Of a stretch of 5,757 nucleotides of DNA, positions 1-5,757 are shown in pieces. The notes under the pieces were generated by a model, which ran no database searches, had not been told where the DNA came from, and saw only the letters and a program-made list of their open reading frames with translations. Numbering within the stretch: the first letter of the stretch is position 1; each line of letters starts with the position of its first letter. Both the position numbers and the translations under genes were made by a program. Source of the stretch: Maribacter sp. (GTDB lineage: Bacteria > Bacteroidota > Bacteroidia > Flavobacteriales > Flavobacteriaceae). The DNA is taken from contig JABDKZ010000282.1 in assembly GCA_013001935.1 (NCBI GenBank), positions 1-5,757 on the forward strand. Direction: 5' to 3'.

Positions 1-920
1 AAGAAGTGACTCCGTCACCTGAATTAATTCTTGATATAGCAAATGGTAAGGGAATCAATTATTATCCAAAAGATAGTCCATGGGATATGTTCGGTGCAAG
101 TTATCAAGAAGATGTTATAGCTCATGACTTTAAAACGATTCATGACATGGGACTCAATACCGTTCGGATTTTTGTTCCCTATAAGGACTTCGGAAAGGCA
201 AATGTTGATCTAGAAAAACTCGCTAAACTAGGTTCCACTTTAAACCTTGCAGTTGACCATGGACTTAAAGTAGTTGTAACTCTTTTCGATTTTTATGGTG
301 ATTACACCATCCAAGATTGGACACTGACCCACAGGCATGCAGAACAGATTGTTTCTACTTTTAAAGATCATGCGGGTATCTTGGCATGGGATATTAAAAA
401 TGAACCCGATCTGGACTTTGACTCCCGGGGAAAGGAAAGGGTACTTGCTTGGCTACAGCAAATGGCTACCTATATTAGACAATTTGATAACAAGCATCCC
501 ATAACCATTGGCTGGTCAAGTCCCGAGGCTGCCCTAAATTTAAATGATGATGTAGATTTCGTTTCCTTTCATTATTATAGGGATGTTTCTGATTTTGATG
601 AAGCCTATAAAATGTTAAGACAAGCCATACCTAATAAAACAATAGTACTACAAGAATATGGTTATTCATCGTATAGCGGCATATGGAATCTATTTAAAGG
701 TTCTGAAGAAGGTCAGTCGGAGTATTTTAGAAAGATGCAGATTTTTATAAAGAAAGAGAACCTGCCTTATCTTTTTTGGACAATGCATGATTTTGATAAA
801 ATTCCATCTTCAGTGGTTGGACGATTACCTTGGCGTAAACAACGGCAGAAGTATTTTGGTTTCATTGATAAACAAGGAAAGAAAAAAGCCTCTTACGAGT
901 ATTTAGTTTTAAAAAAGTGA
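1..920 (+). CDS. Clan GH-A (GH5-like) glycoside hydrolase, 5' end outside window
   Basis: Probable retaining endo-acting beta-glycosidase with a TIM-barrel fold. Residues are numbered from the GTG at position 6. The barrel begins near residue 15 (KGINYYP). Clan GH-A landmarks follow in the expected order: an Arg on an early strand (VRIF, R54), the Asn-Glu pair with the acid/base (KNEP, N132-E133), a His-Tyr pair (FHYY, H189-Y190), the nucleophile Glu (LQEYG, E217) and a late Trp (LFWTM, W258). The 304 visible residues make a nearly complete catalytic domain, so the core looks active. The frame is open leftwards to the window edge (GAA precedes the GTG), so the GTG is probably an internal Val codon and any signal peptide or N-terminal domain lies upstream. 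Stop is TGA at 918-920. It converges on the glycosyltransferase gene. Beta-mannanase, beta-glucanase or an exopolysaccharide-trimming enzyme are all possible; substrate is not readable. Polysaccharide-trimming in the periplasm is inferred only from the neighbours. Confidence 0.85.
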   Translation, partial: EVTPSPELILDIANGKGINYYPKDSPWDMFGASYQEDVIAHDFKTIHDMGLNTVRIFVPYKDFGKANVDLEKLAKLGSTLNLAVDHGLKVVVTLFDFYGDYTIQDWTLTHRHAEQIVSTFKDHAGILAWDIKNEPDLDFDSRGKERVLAWLQQMATYIRQFDNKHPITIGWSSPEAALNLNDDVDFVSFHYYRDVSDFDEAYKMLRQAIPNKTIVLQEYGYSSYSGIWNLFKGSEEGQSEYFRKMQIFIKKENLPYLFWTMHDFDKIPSSVVGRLPWRKQRQKYFGFIDKQGKKKASYEYLVLKK

Positions 921-936
921 GATTGATTTAATATCT

Positions 937-971
937 AAAAGAGGAACAGTTAACCAGACTGCTCCCCTTTT
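937..971. terminator. Shared terminator hairpin between convergent genes
   Basis: A 13-nt arm at 937-949 pairs with 959-971 across a 9-nt loop. Read as - strand RNA, every position pairs (two are G-U) and the stem is followed by a U-rich arm, which suits the glycosyltransferase gene ending at 998. Read as + strand RNA, the same two positions become A-C mismatches, but the CCCCTTTT side still gives a usable terminator for the hydrolase ending at 920. It sits in the only 77-nt gap between the two stop codons. Efficiency is inferred, not measured. Confidence 0.7.
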
Positions 972-997
972 CCACCTAACCTAACATTTAATAAGGT

Positions 998-2233
998 CTA
1001 AACTTCACTTTCGATAGGCTCTAGTTTTTTAAGCAGATTCAGTGCGAAACCGCCTGACTTTGCAAAATGTATGGCTTCAAAATAATCTATATACATTTTG
1101 GTAATTGTACTCATTGGCAAAGAACAAGCAGCCATATAATTGATCTGCCCCAAATGAATTCTATAAGATTCATCTACCAATATATGTTGTATGGCTGCAG
1201 CCAAGGATTCGGTGCTATCGGGATTAAAGAATTCACCTTTGTATCCTTCTTCACGAACAAGAACACTTAAATCGCCTAAATCTGGAAGTGCGACTGCTTT
1301 GCCATAACTCCCAGCCTGGTGTAAGACCCCTGAGCTTCCCGTTGTTGATGTATATGGAAAAACTACCACAGCACTTTCGTTAAAGATAACAGGAACATCT
1401 TCTTCTGCAACATAGCCAGTAAACCTTAAATGGGAAACATGACTATATTTCGCCTTCATGGCATTCAAATAACCAGGGGTGTTCGGACTATCAGTACCTG
1501 CTATAACAATTTCAATATCCTCTTGGGTACGTTGGCGTATCAGTTCAACAGCTTCTATCAATATTTCAACTTTTTTATAAGTCCCAAATTTTCCGAAAGC
1601 CATGACCTGCTTGGGGCCTTTTGGCAATGAATAACTAGGTTCCGGTGGCGTTTCAAAAGAACCGTGCGGTATCAAAGCTACATTCCTTGCTTTATATTTT
1701 TCCTCTAAGATCCCTACATATTTACTAATGGTCACCGCAACAATATCAGAAGTCAAGACAGCACGGGTCAAAGTACTTCCAATAAAATTATATGCTTTCT
1801 GAAGCCATTTGTTTTTAGTAATACCTGCATTTTCCAAGTCTACTTGTTCTAAAATATTATGTAGTAACGAAATAGTGGGTATTCCTTTTAACTTACAGAT
1901 CAATGGCAACAAAAGACCCAAGGCCGCAGGCACTTTCTTATCCCCAAATTTCAAAAATTGAAGGTTGAACAATATGGCGTCTGGTTTGGTATCAGAAATT
2001 ACGTTGGTAATTGCAAACAGATTTTTGTAGCTGTTAAAACTCCAACATTCCCTCACCGTGATTTTACATCCGTCACCTTTAAAGGACAGGTCCTTTTCAC
2101 CTTTGGTCTTATCGGTAATTAAAATAATTTCGCTTACTTCTTCTTGCAGTCTAAAATGTTTGACTAAGTGGTATCCGTATTCTGTCAAGGTTACTTTACT
2201 CGGCGGATATGCCGTTACAATTGCTAATTTCAT
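998..2233 (-). CDS. GT-B fold glycosyltransferase, GT4-like, atypical EX7E region
   Basis: A 411-residue cytosolic glycosyltransferase that probably moves a sugar from a nucleotide donor to a growing glycan. The N-terminal Rossmann half starts at once with MKLAIVTAYPP followed by an EYG loop, which supports this ATG. A central hydrophobic stretch leads to LLHN (124-126 region). The C-terminal donor-binding half shows IPHGS (188-192), GKFGTYKK (214-221), IVIAGT (242-247), FTGYV (271-275) and the nucleotide-sugar loop TGSSGVLHQAGSYGKAVAL (298-316). In canonical GT4 enzymes this loop carries Glu-X7-Glu; here the equivalent positions are Thr298 and Gln306. The Ser-Ser-Gly-Val-Leu-His pattern suggests a coherent subfamily rather than damage, and the frame is intact. 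Length is normal for GT4. The gene shares its strand with the flippase upstream but lies 329 bp from it behind a terminator, so it is probably transcribed alone. Donor and acceptor cannot be read. Confidence 0.88.
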   Translation of the reverse strand: MKLAIVTAYPPSKVTLTEYGYHLVKHFRLQEEVSEIILITDKTKGEKDLSFKGDGCKITVRECWSFNSYKNLFAITNVISDTKPDAILFNLQFLKFGDKKVPAALGLLLPLICKLKGIPTISLLHNILEQVDLENAGITKNKWLQKAYNFIGSTLTRAVLTSDIVAVTISKYVGILEEKYKARNVALIPHGSFETPPEPSYSLPKGPKQVMAFGKFGTYKKVEILIEAVELIRQRTQEDIEIVIAGTDSPNTPGYLNAMKAKYSHVSHLRFTGYVAEEDVPVIFNESAVVVFPYTSTTGSSGVLHQAGSYGKAVALPDLGDLSVLVREEGYKGEFFNPDSTESLAAAIQHILVDESYRIHLGQINYMAACSLPMSTITKMYIDYFEAIHFAKSGGFALNLLKKLEPIESEV

Positions 2234-2272
2234 AAGGTTAAGTTTAAATTTGTATAAGGGTTAATTCTGATA

Positions 2273-2280
2273 CAAATATC
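2273..2280 (-). promoter_or_regulatory. Candidate -7 box for the glycosyltransferase gene
   Basis: On the - strand this reads GATATTTG, seven of eight positions of the Bacteroidota -7 consensus TAnnTTTG, ending about 40 nt before the ATG at 2233. The same octamer precedes the flippase start. I see no clear TTTG -33 box at the usual spacing, so the call rests on the -7 match, its position and its recurrence. Confidence 0.4.
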
Positions 2281-2297
2281 CTTCTTAAGGCTTATAA

Positions 2298-2426
2298 AAT
2301 GGGCTGTTTTCAGATGGATGGAAAGTAGCTATAGACGAATGGAAGAACAGTTTCGATAAAGAAATTGTGATAAAATATTATGCCGATCGGGTTTATGACC
2401 TGTCGGTTAATTATCCTTCCCAATGA
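2298..2426 (+). pseudogene. Possible 3' remnant of an unidentified gene
   Basis: The + strand frame between the TAA at 2295 and the TGA at 2424 translates to 42 residues beginning NGLFSDGWKVAIDEW and ending YDLSVNYPSQ. It reads like protein: mixed charged and aromatic residues, two Trp, no low complexity. It has no Met codon in frame and no visible start signal, so it cannot be an intact gene. It lies antisense to both flanking genes. The opening NGLFSD loosely recalls the segment after the donor site in many GT4 enzymes, so debris of a lost glycosyltransferase tail is one option, but the family is not recognised. Chance open frame remains possible at this length. Confidence 0.35.
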
Positions 2427-2502
2427 GGTAAAAAAATAACATCTCTTCGCAATTGACTCTAAGGTGTTGCTACCATTTGTGCCAATTAACTCATTAATAA
2501 AA

Positions 2503-2536
2503 TAAAAAAACCGGAAACAAGGGGTGGTTTCCGGTT
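2503..2536 (-). terminator. Intrinsic terminator of the flippase gene
   Basis: A perfect 10-bp inverted repeat, AACCGGAAAC at 2509-2518 and GTTTCCGGTT at 2527-2536, encloses an 8-nt loop. Read on the - strand, the hairpin starts 26 nt after the flippase stop codon and runs straight into a T tract (the A run at 2504-2510 on the + strand). This is a textbook factor-independent terminator and it separates the flippase from the downstream glycosyltransferase gene. Confidence 0.88.
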
Positions 2537-2562
2537 CAAGCCATTCGAAACTTATAGCAGGT

Positions 2563-3801
2563 TTATAGCCTGTTCTTCTTTTTTATAAAATATAGAAGTT
2601 GTACCACTAATAAAATCGCCATTGCAATTATTTGCATGTGCACGACACTAATTAATTCATCATGGAACAAAACGATTAAAAAAATCTGCGACAACCCCAA
2701 CATACCAGAAAGTATTACAGGTATATAATGATCCAGGGACAAAAAGTAATACGCAAAAATATTAGAGATAGCAAAAAGGGAAGTCGCTAATGCATATTGC
2801 CATAAAAGCCCCGCCATAGAAACATAAGCATTTCCGAACATTAAGGTAATGATCAATTCTGGAAATAAATAACAAACTGCAATTATAGAAATCGATAATA
2901 TGCCAACATAACCAACATATTTAAACAAAATTGGCGCTGTGGGTTCGCCATCTTTTTGTTTTTGAACAACCGTGGGCAGCAATAACATAACGAACATCCA
3001 TGCCACAAAATAGACCACCCGCCCAATAAGGGCTAAAGAAGCATATAATCCAGCATCCATCTCATTAAAATAGTGCTTGACCAAGAGTACATCACTATTG
3101 TTGATGATAATCTGCGTAAATTCATAACAAGCAGTCAAAATGATAAATTGAGAAACACGTTTGGAGCTTTGCGCCTGGAGTATTATGGGTTTTGAAAATG
3201 ACAATCCCTTAAAATTAGAAGGCACTAAACCAAACAAGAATGAAAGGGCTATTCCGAGCGCAACAATGATAGGCGCCTCCATCGGAATAAACATCAGCAA
3301 TGCCAAAGTGATTATTAATCGACTCCACATTTCGGTTTGATACGTAATAGACAGGTTTTTGAACTCTACGTTTCCTTGATATGATCCACGATTCACACTC
3401 ATTAAAAAGTACAGGGGAATTCCAAATCCAAAAATTACAAACATATAAGGCGTTTGGGTATTAAAAAACAACTGTATTTCTTTTGAAAATAAAATTACCA
3501 AGGCTCCCGTAATCATTCCAAAAATAATCGCATATCTATATATAAGGTTCCTAAAGTTTATCCATTCACTTCCCGAAAAAATAACGGCAAACTTAGCTGT
3601 TGCCAATTGAAATGTCATTCCCAAAAATGACAATACCAGTAACAAGGTTACCAGAAGTGCTGCATCGGCAAAAGATTCAGGTCCTAACAATCGACCCAAA
3701 ATCAAATTATATACATAGTTACCTCCATTTACGAGAAGTACGCTGCCCATAAACAATTGTTCTGGAGAAACTTTCTTTAAGGTTATTCTTAATGTGTTCA
3801 T
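2563..3801 (-). CDS. MOP-superfamily polysaccharide flippase (Wzx/PST-like membrane protein)
   Basis: A 412-residue inner-membrane protein likely to move lipid-linked glycans, or to take part in polymer transport, across the cytoplasmic membrane. About 12 hydrophobic helices are visible, roughly at residues 15-38, 46-68, 87-106, 117-136, 158-174, 176-194, 219-238, 252-279, 293-314, 330-353, 358-379 and 385-406, with a basic tail KKKNRL. Family-typical features are GRLLGPESFADAALL after helix 1, the NRGSYQG loop (137-143), and NNSDVLLVKHYFNEMDAGLYA (234-254), the usual start of the second half in oligosaccharide flippases. The start chosen is the ATG at 3801. The frame stays open to an ATG at 3882, but that 27-residue extension is not family-like and would cover the candidate promoter at 3831-3838. 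Length fits Wzx/PST proteins. It is divergent from the TPR/barrel gene. The glycan moved is unknown; a PelG-like role is only a possibility. Confidence 0.87.
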   Translation of the reverse strand: MNTLRITLKKVSPEQLFMGSVLLVNGGNYVYNLILGRLLGPESFADAALLVTLLLVLSFLGMTFQLATAKFAVIFSGSEWINFRNLIYRYAIIFGMITGALVILFSKEIQLFFNTQTPYMFVIFGFGIPLYFLMSVNRGSYQGNVEFKNLSITYQTEMWSRLIITLALLMFIPMEAPIIVALGIALSFLFGLVPSNFKGLSFSKPIILQAQSSKRVSQFIILTACYEFTQIIINNSDVLLVKHYFNEMDAGLYASLALIGRVVYFVAWMFVMLLLPTVVQKQKDGEPTAPILFKYVGYVGILSISIIAVCYLFPELIITLMFGNAYVSMAGLLWQYALATSLFAISNIFAYYFLSLDHYIPVILSGMLGLSQIFLIVLFHDELISVVHMQIIAMAILLVVQLLYFIKKKNRL

Positions 3802-4014
3802 TGTTAGGAATTTTGTTTGATTTATTAGGACAAATATCTTCAGATCGACACTTTGTAAGATGCCGCTGTGGTTCAATGACACGTTGCTGTAGGCGAATGG
3901 TCAAAATCGCACTTCCAGTTTGGGAAGGGCTGTATTACCTTTATAAAACCAAAATCATACTAAAATAACGTGCCGTATGAGTCATGTGATTCTAGTATTA
4001 ATACCACTTAACCT
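3802..4014. other. Divergent intergenic region, flippase / TPR-barrel genes
   Basis: This 213-bp stretch must hold the start signals of both divergent genes. The flippase side has a candidate -7 box (3831-3838). On the + strand, TACCTTTA at 3936-3943 matches seven of eight positions of TAnnTTTG about 70 nt before the ATG at 4015, but the nearest TTTG (3919-3922) is too close to be a convincing -33 box. A short 5-bp stem (CTTCC at 3912-3916 with GGAAG at 3923-3927) is present but too weak to call. No Shine-Dalgarno precedes either start. Confidence 0.45.
3831..3838 (-). promoter_or_regulatory. Candidate -7 box for the flippase gene
   Basis: On the - strand this reads GATATTTG, one mismatch from the Bacteroidota -7 consensus TAnnTTTG, ending about 30 nt before the ATG at 3801. 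The identical octamer, extended to GATATTTGT in both cases, precedes the glycosyltransferase gene at a similar distance. A good -33 box is not evident. The position supports the shorter flippase start. Confidence 0.42.
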
Positions 4015-5757
4015 ATGAAGTATAAATGTAATTTTAACCTGATCCTATTTTTTGTCTTAAATGTTATTTCGGTTGTTGCCCAAAACTCCATGGAGTCAGG
4101 ATTTCAGCTTTTAGAAAAAGGACAGTTTGATGACGCCGAGCTATTTTTTGAAACTTATTTAAAATCGGACCCAGACAATATGACTGCCAAAATTTGTTAT
4201 GGCAGAGCCATTGGTTTAAGTGGTGAACCCAAAAAAGCCATGGCATTATTCGCTACTTTACTTGAATCCTTTCCAAACGACTTTGAAATACAAATCAATT
4301 ATAACGAATCGTTTTTATGGGACCAACAGTATAGCAAGGCCAAACCCTTATATGCCGGTCTAGTTGCCAATTATCCAAATAATTTTGGAGCAGTTCTAGG
4401 ATATGCCAATACCTTGAGTAATCTTAAAGAATATAAAGCTGCATTAAAATGGGTAAATAAGGCTTTGGAGATTCAGCCAGGGGATGAAAGTGCCACAATT
4501 TCGAAAAAATACATAAAATTGGGTTATGCCAACCAATTTGTTAATCAACAGTTGTACGATCAAGGAAAGCAATTATTGAAAGAAATATTCATTGATTATC
4601 CCGAAGATAAGGATGCACTACTGAATTTGGCCAATGTGTACTTGATTACCAAAGAAGTGGATCTAGCAAAAGCAACGTATTTGCGATATGCAACAAGTCC
4701 TAAAGATTCAATAATCGCCTTAAATGGATTAGCTTTAGCGGAGCATATAGGAGAAAATGACAAAGAAGCTCTTCACATTGCGAGAGAAGCAATATCAAAA
4801 GTGTCCAAGTTTAAGGAAAATGAACTAGCCGAACGCACTTATGATCGCTACGTTCAAGCCTTAATCTGGAACCGAAAGTTTAAGACTGCCAAACGTAAAA
4901 TTGATAGCTTGAACAAAACAAACCCTAATCGCGATTGGGTTCTTTCCCTAAAAGCAACATTAGGGCTATATACCGCTAATACAAAAATGAGTATCAATAG
5001 CTATGATGCGCTCTTAATACAGGACAGCACCTCATTTGATGGCAATCTAGGGAAGGCCAATGCACTATTTGCAGCTGACCATATTGATGATGCCTATAAA
5101 GCAGCATTCAAAACGTTGGGGATCTATGAAAACCAAAAGGATGCCGTGGGGTTTATAGATAAATTGAATACAATGTACACCCCGAGTATTGAAGAACACG
5201 CAGCCTTCACTTTTGACAATGGCAATAATATTGCATTTTATACCAATACCAGGGTAGATGTTTCTTTTTCTACAAAATTTCGAACAACAGTCTCGTATCT
5301 CTATAGATCAACTGAAAATACAATTACCTTAAACAAAGCGAAGTCCCATGTGTTCTTAACAGGTTTGGAGTATAAACTATTCCCAAAGACAAATGTAAAG
5401 ACTGTATTGGGGTTTAATAACTCCAGATTTATGACTGGGACCTATACACAACCGGTGCTCAACTTAAAATTACAAATGCAGCCTTTTAAACTCCAAAATT
5501 TAAACCTTGGTTACCTACGTGAAGTGCAAAATTTTAATGCGGACTTGATTGAACGTGAAATTGTCCTTAATCATTACAGTCTGGATTACAACCTGGGCAC
5601 GAACCTTAATTTAGGATGGTACACCCAAATTACACATACCCTGCAATCAGATGCAAACACACGTAATCTTTTGTTTACTTCCTTATATTATAACCTTTTA
5701 CGAAAACCACTCTTAAAAACAGGAATCAATTTTCAGTACATAGCTTTTAAGGATCAA
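4015..5757 (+). CDS. TPR-repeat plus outer-membrane beta-barrel protein, 3' end outside window
   Basis: The frame from the ATG at 4015 stays open to the last base: 581 residues with no stop, so the C-terminus is cut by the window. Residues 1-22 form a signal peptide (basic start, hydrophobic core LILFFVLNVISV, likely cleavage VVA|QN). From about 26 to 385 there are degenerate TPR-like helix pairs, for example GFQLLEKGQFDDAELFFETY (29-48), EYKAALKWVNKALEIQPGD (139-157) and the ANVYL region (206-210). From about 392 on, alternating polar/aromatic strands suggest an outer-membrane barrel (AFTFDNGNNIAFYTNTRVDVS..., KTVLGFNNSRF, LNLGWYTQITHTL, LLFTSLYYNLL). A periplasmic TPR scaffold joined to a barrel is the plan of PgaA, BcsC and PelB, which export exopolysaccharide, and of YaiO-like barrels. 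Next to a glycosyltransferase, flippase and hydrolase, a polysaccharide exit port is the best reading. The barrel strand count, and so whether it forms a pore, cannot be judged without the missing end. Confidence 0.82.
   Translation, partial: MKYKCNFNLILFFVLNVISVVAQNSMESGFQLLEKGQFDDAELFFETYLKSDPDNMTAKICYGRAIGLSGEPKKAMALFATLLESFPNDFEIQINYNESFLWDQQYSKAKPLYAGLVANYPNNFGAVLGYANTLSNLKEYKAALKWVNKALEIQPGDESATISKKYIKLGYANQFVNQQLYDQGKQLLKEIFIDYPEDKDALLNLANVYLITKEVDLAKATYLRYATSPKDSIIALNGLALAEHIGENDKEALHIAREAISKVSKFKENELAERTYDRYVQALIWNRKFKTAKRKIDSLNKTNPNRDWVLSLKATLGLYTANTKMSINSYDALLIQDSTSFDGNLGKANALFAADHIDDAYKAAFKTLGIYENQKDAVGFIDKLNTMYTPSIEEHAAFTFDNGNNIAFYTNTRVDVSFSTKFRTTVSYLYRSTENTITLNKAKSHVFLTGLEYKLFPKTNVKTVLGFNNSRFMTGTYTQPVLNLKLQMQPFKLQNLNLGYLREVQNFNADLIEREIVLNHYSLDYNLGTNLNLGWYTQITHTLQSDANTRNLLFTSLYYNLLRKPLLKTGINFQYIAFKDQ

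Larger units (their letters stand above)
2234..2562. other. Intergenic region between glycosyltransferase and flippase genes
   Basis: A 329-bp gap between two genes on the - strand. From right to left it holds the flippase terminator (2503-2536), about 75 bp in which I see no recognisable element (2427-2502), a headless coding-like fragment on the + strand (2298-2426), and the leader and candidate promoter of the glycosyltransferase (2234-2280). No tRNA-like or riboswitch-like fold was recognised. Confidence 0.6.

Noticed and set aside
1067..2264. Three + strand open frames of 66-68 codons inside the glycosyltransferase region (1067-1270, 1430-1630, 2058-2264)
   Set aside because: They lie antisense to a well-supported glycosyltransferase, have no family-like sequence and look like shadows of its codons.
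3719..3904. A 61-codon - strand frame overlapping the flippase start
   Set aside because: It overlaps the flippase N-terminus in another frame; the translation is rich in Arg and Gln with no recognisable domain.
3936..3943. TACCTTTA as a promoter for the TPR/barrel gene
   Set aside because: It matches seven of eight positions of the -7 consensus, but the last base differs, there is no properly spaced -33 box, and such matches are common in AT-rich DNA.
3876..3968. A 30-codon + strand frame (MTRCCRRMVKIALPVWEG...) in the divergent intergenic region
   Set aside because: It is short, has no clear start signal, and its 5' part lies close to the flippase control region. It could be a small protein, but nothing beyond an open frame supports it.
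4064..4246. A 60-codon - strand frame
   Set aside because: It is antisense to the signal peptide and first TPRs of the TPR/barrel gene and shows no family-like features.
1..5757. CRISPR array, tRNA or rRNA genes, insertion sequence or transposase
   Set aside because: I saw no regularly spaced direct repeats, no cloverleaf-like segment, no transposase motif and no long terminal inverted repeats.

Overview
The window reads as a polysaccharide locus from a member of the Bacteroidota, most likely a marine-type Flavobacteriia. This is inferred from four things: AT-rich DNA, no Shine-Dalgarno sequences ahead of the starts, near-matches to the Bacteroidota -7 box (TAnnTTTG), and a signal peptide ending in VVA|QN. 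No genus can be named from the sequence alone.

Layout. (1) Positions 1-920, + strand: the C-terminal catalytic part of a clan GH-A (GH5-like) glycoside hydrolase whose true start lies outside the window. (2) 937-971: a hairpin between convergent genes that can terminate both. (3) 998-2233, - strand: a GT-B fold (GT4-like) glycosyltransferase whose usual EX7E motif is altered. (4) 2234-2562: an intergenic stretch with a candidate promoter for the glycosyltransferase, a headless 42-codon fragment on the + strand that looks like gene debris, and a strong intrinsic terminator for the next gene. (5) 2563-3801, - strand: a roughly 12-helix MOP-superfamily (Wzx/PST-like) flippase. Its longest ORF overstates the N-terminus by 27 codons. 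(6) 3802-4014: a divergent intergenic region. (7) 4015-5757, + strand: a secreted protein with N-terminal TPR-like repeats followed by an outer-membrane beta-barrel. It runs off the right edge and has no stop in the window.

How the parts may work together (inference). A cytosolic GT4, a 12-TM flippase, an extracytoplasmic endo-type hydrolase and a TPR-plus-barrel outer-membrane protein are the same functional classes that make up Pel-type exopolysaccharide export (PelF, PelG, PelA, PelB). The resemblance is of parts, not demonstrated homology. The genes are not one operon: they alternate in strand and are separated by terminators. The likely job is synthesis, trimming and export of a cell-surface or secreted polysaccharide. 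The polymer, and any polymerase or GT2 synthase, cannot be determined from this window.
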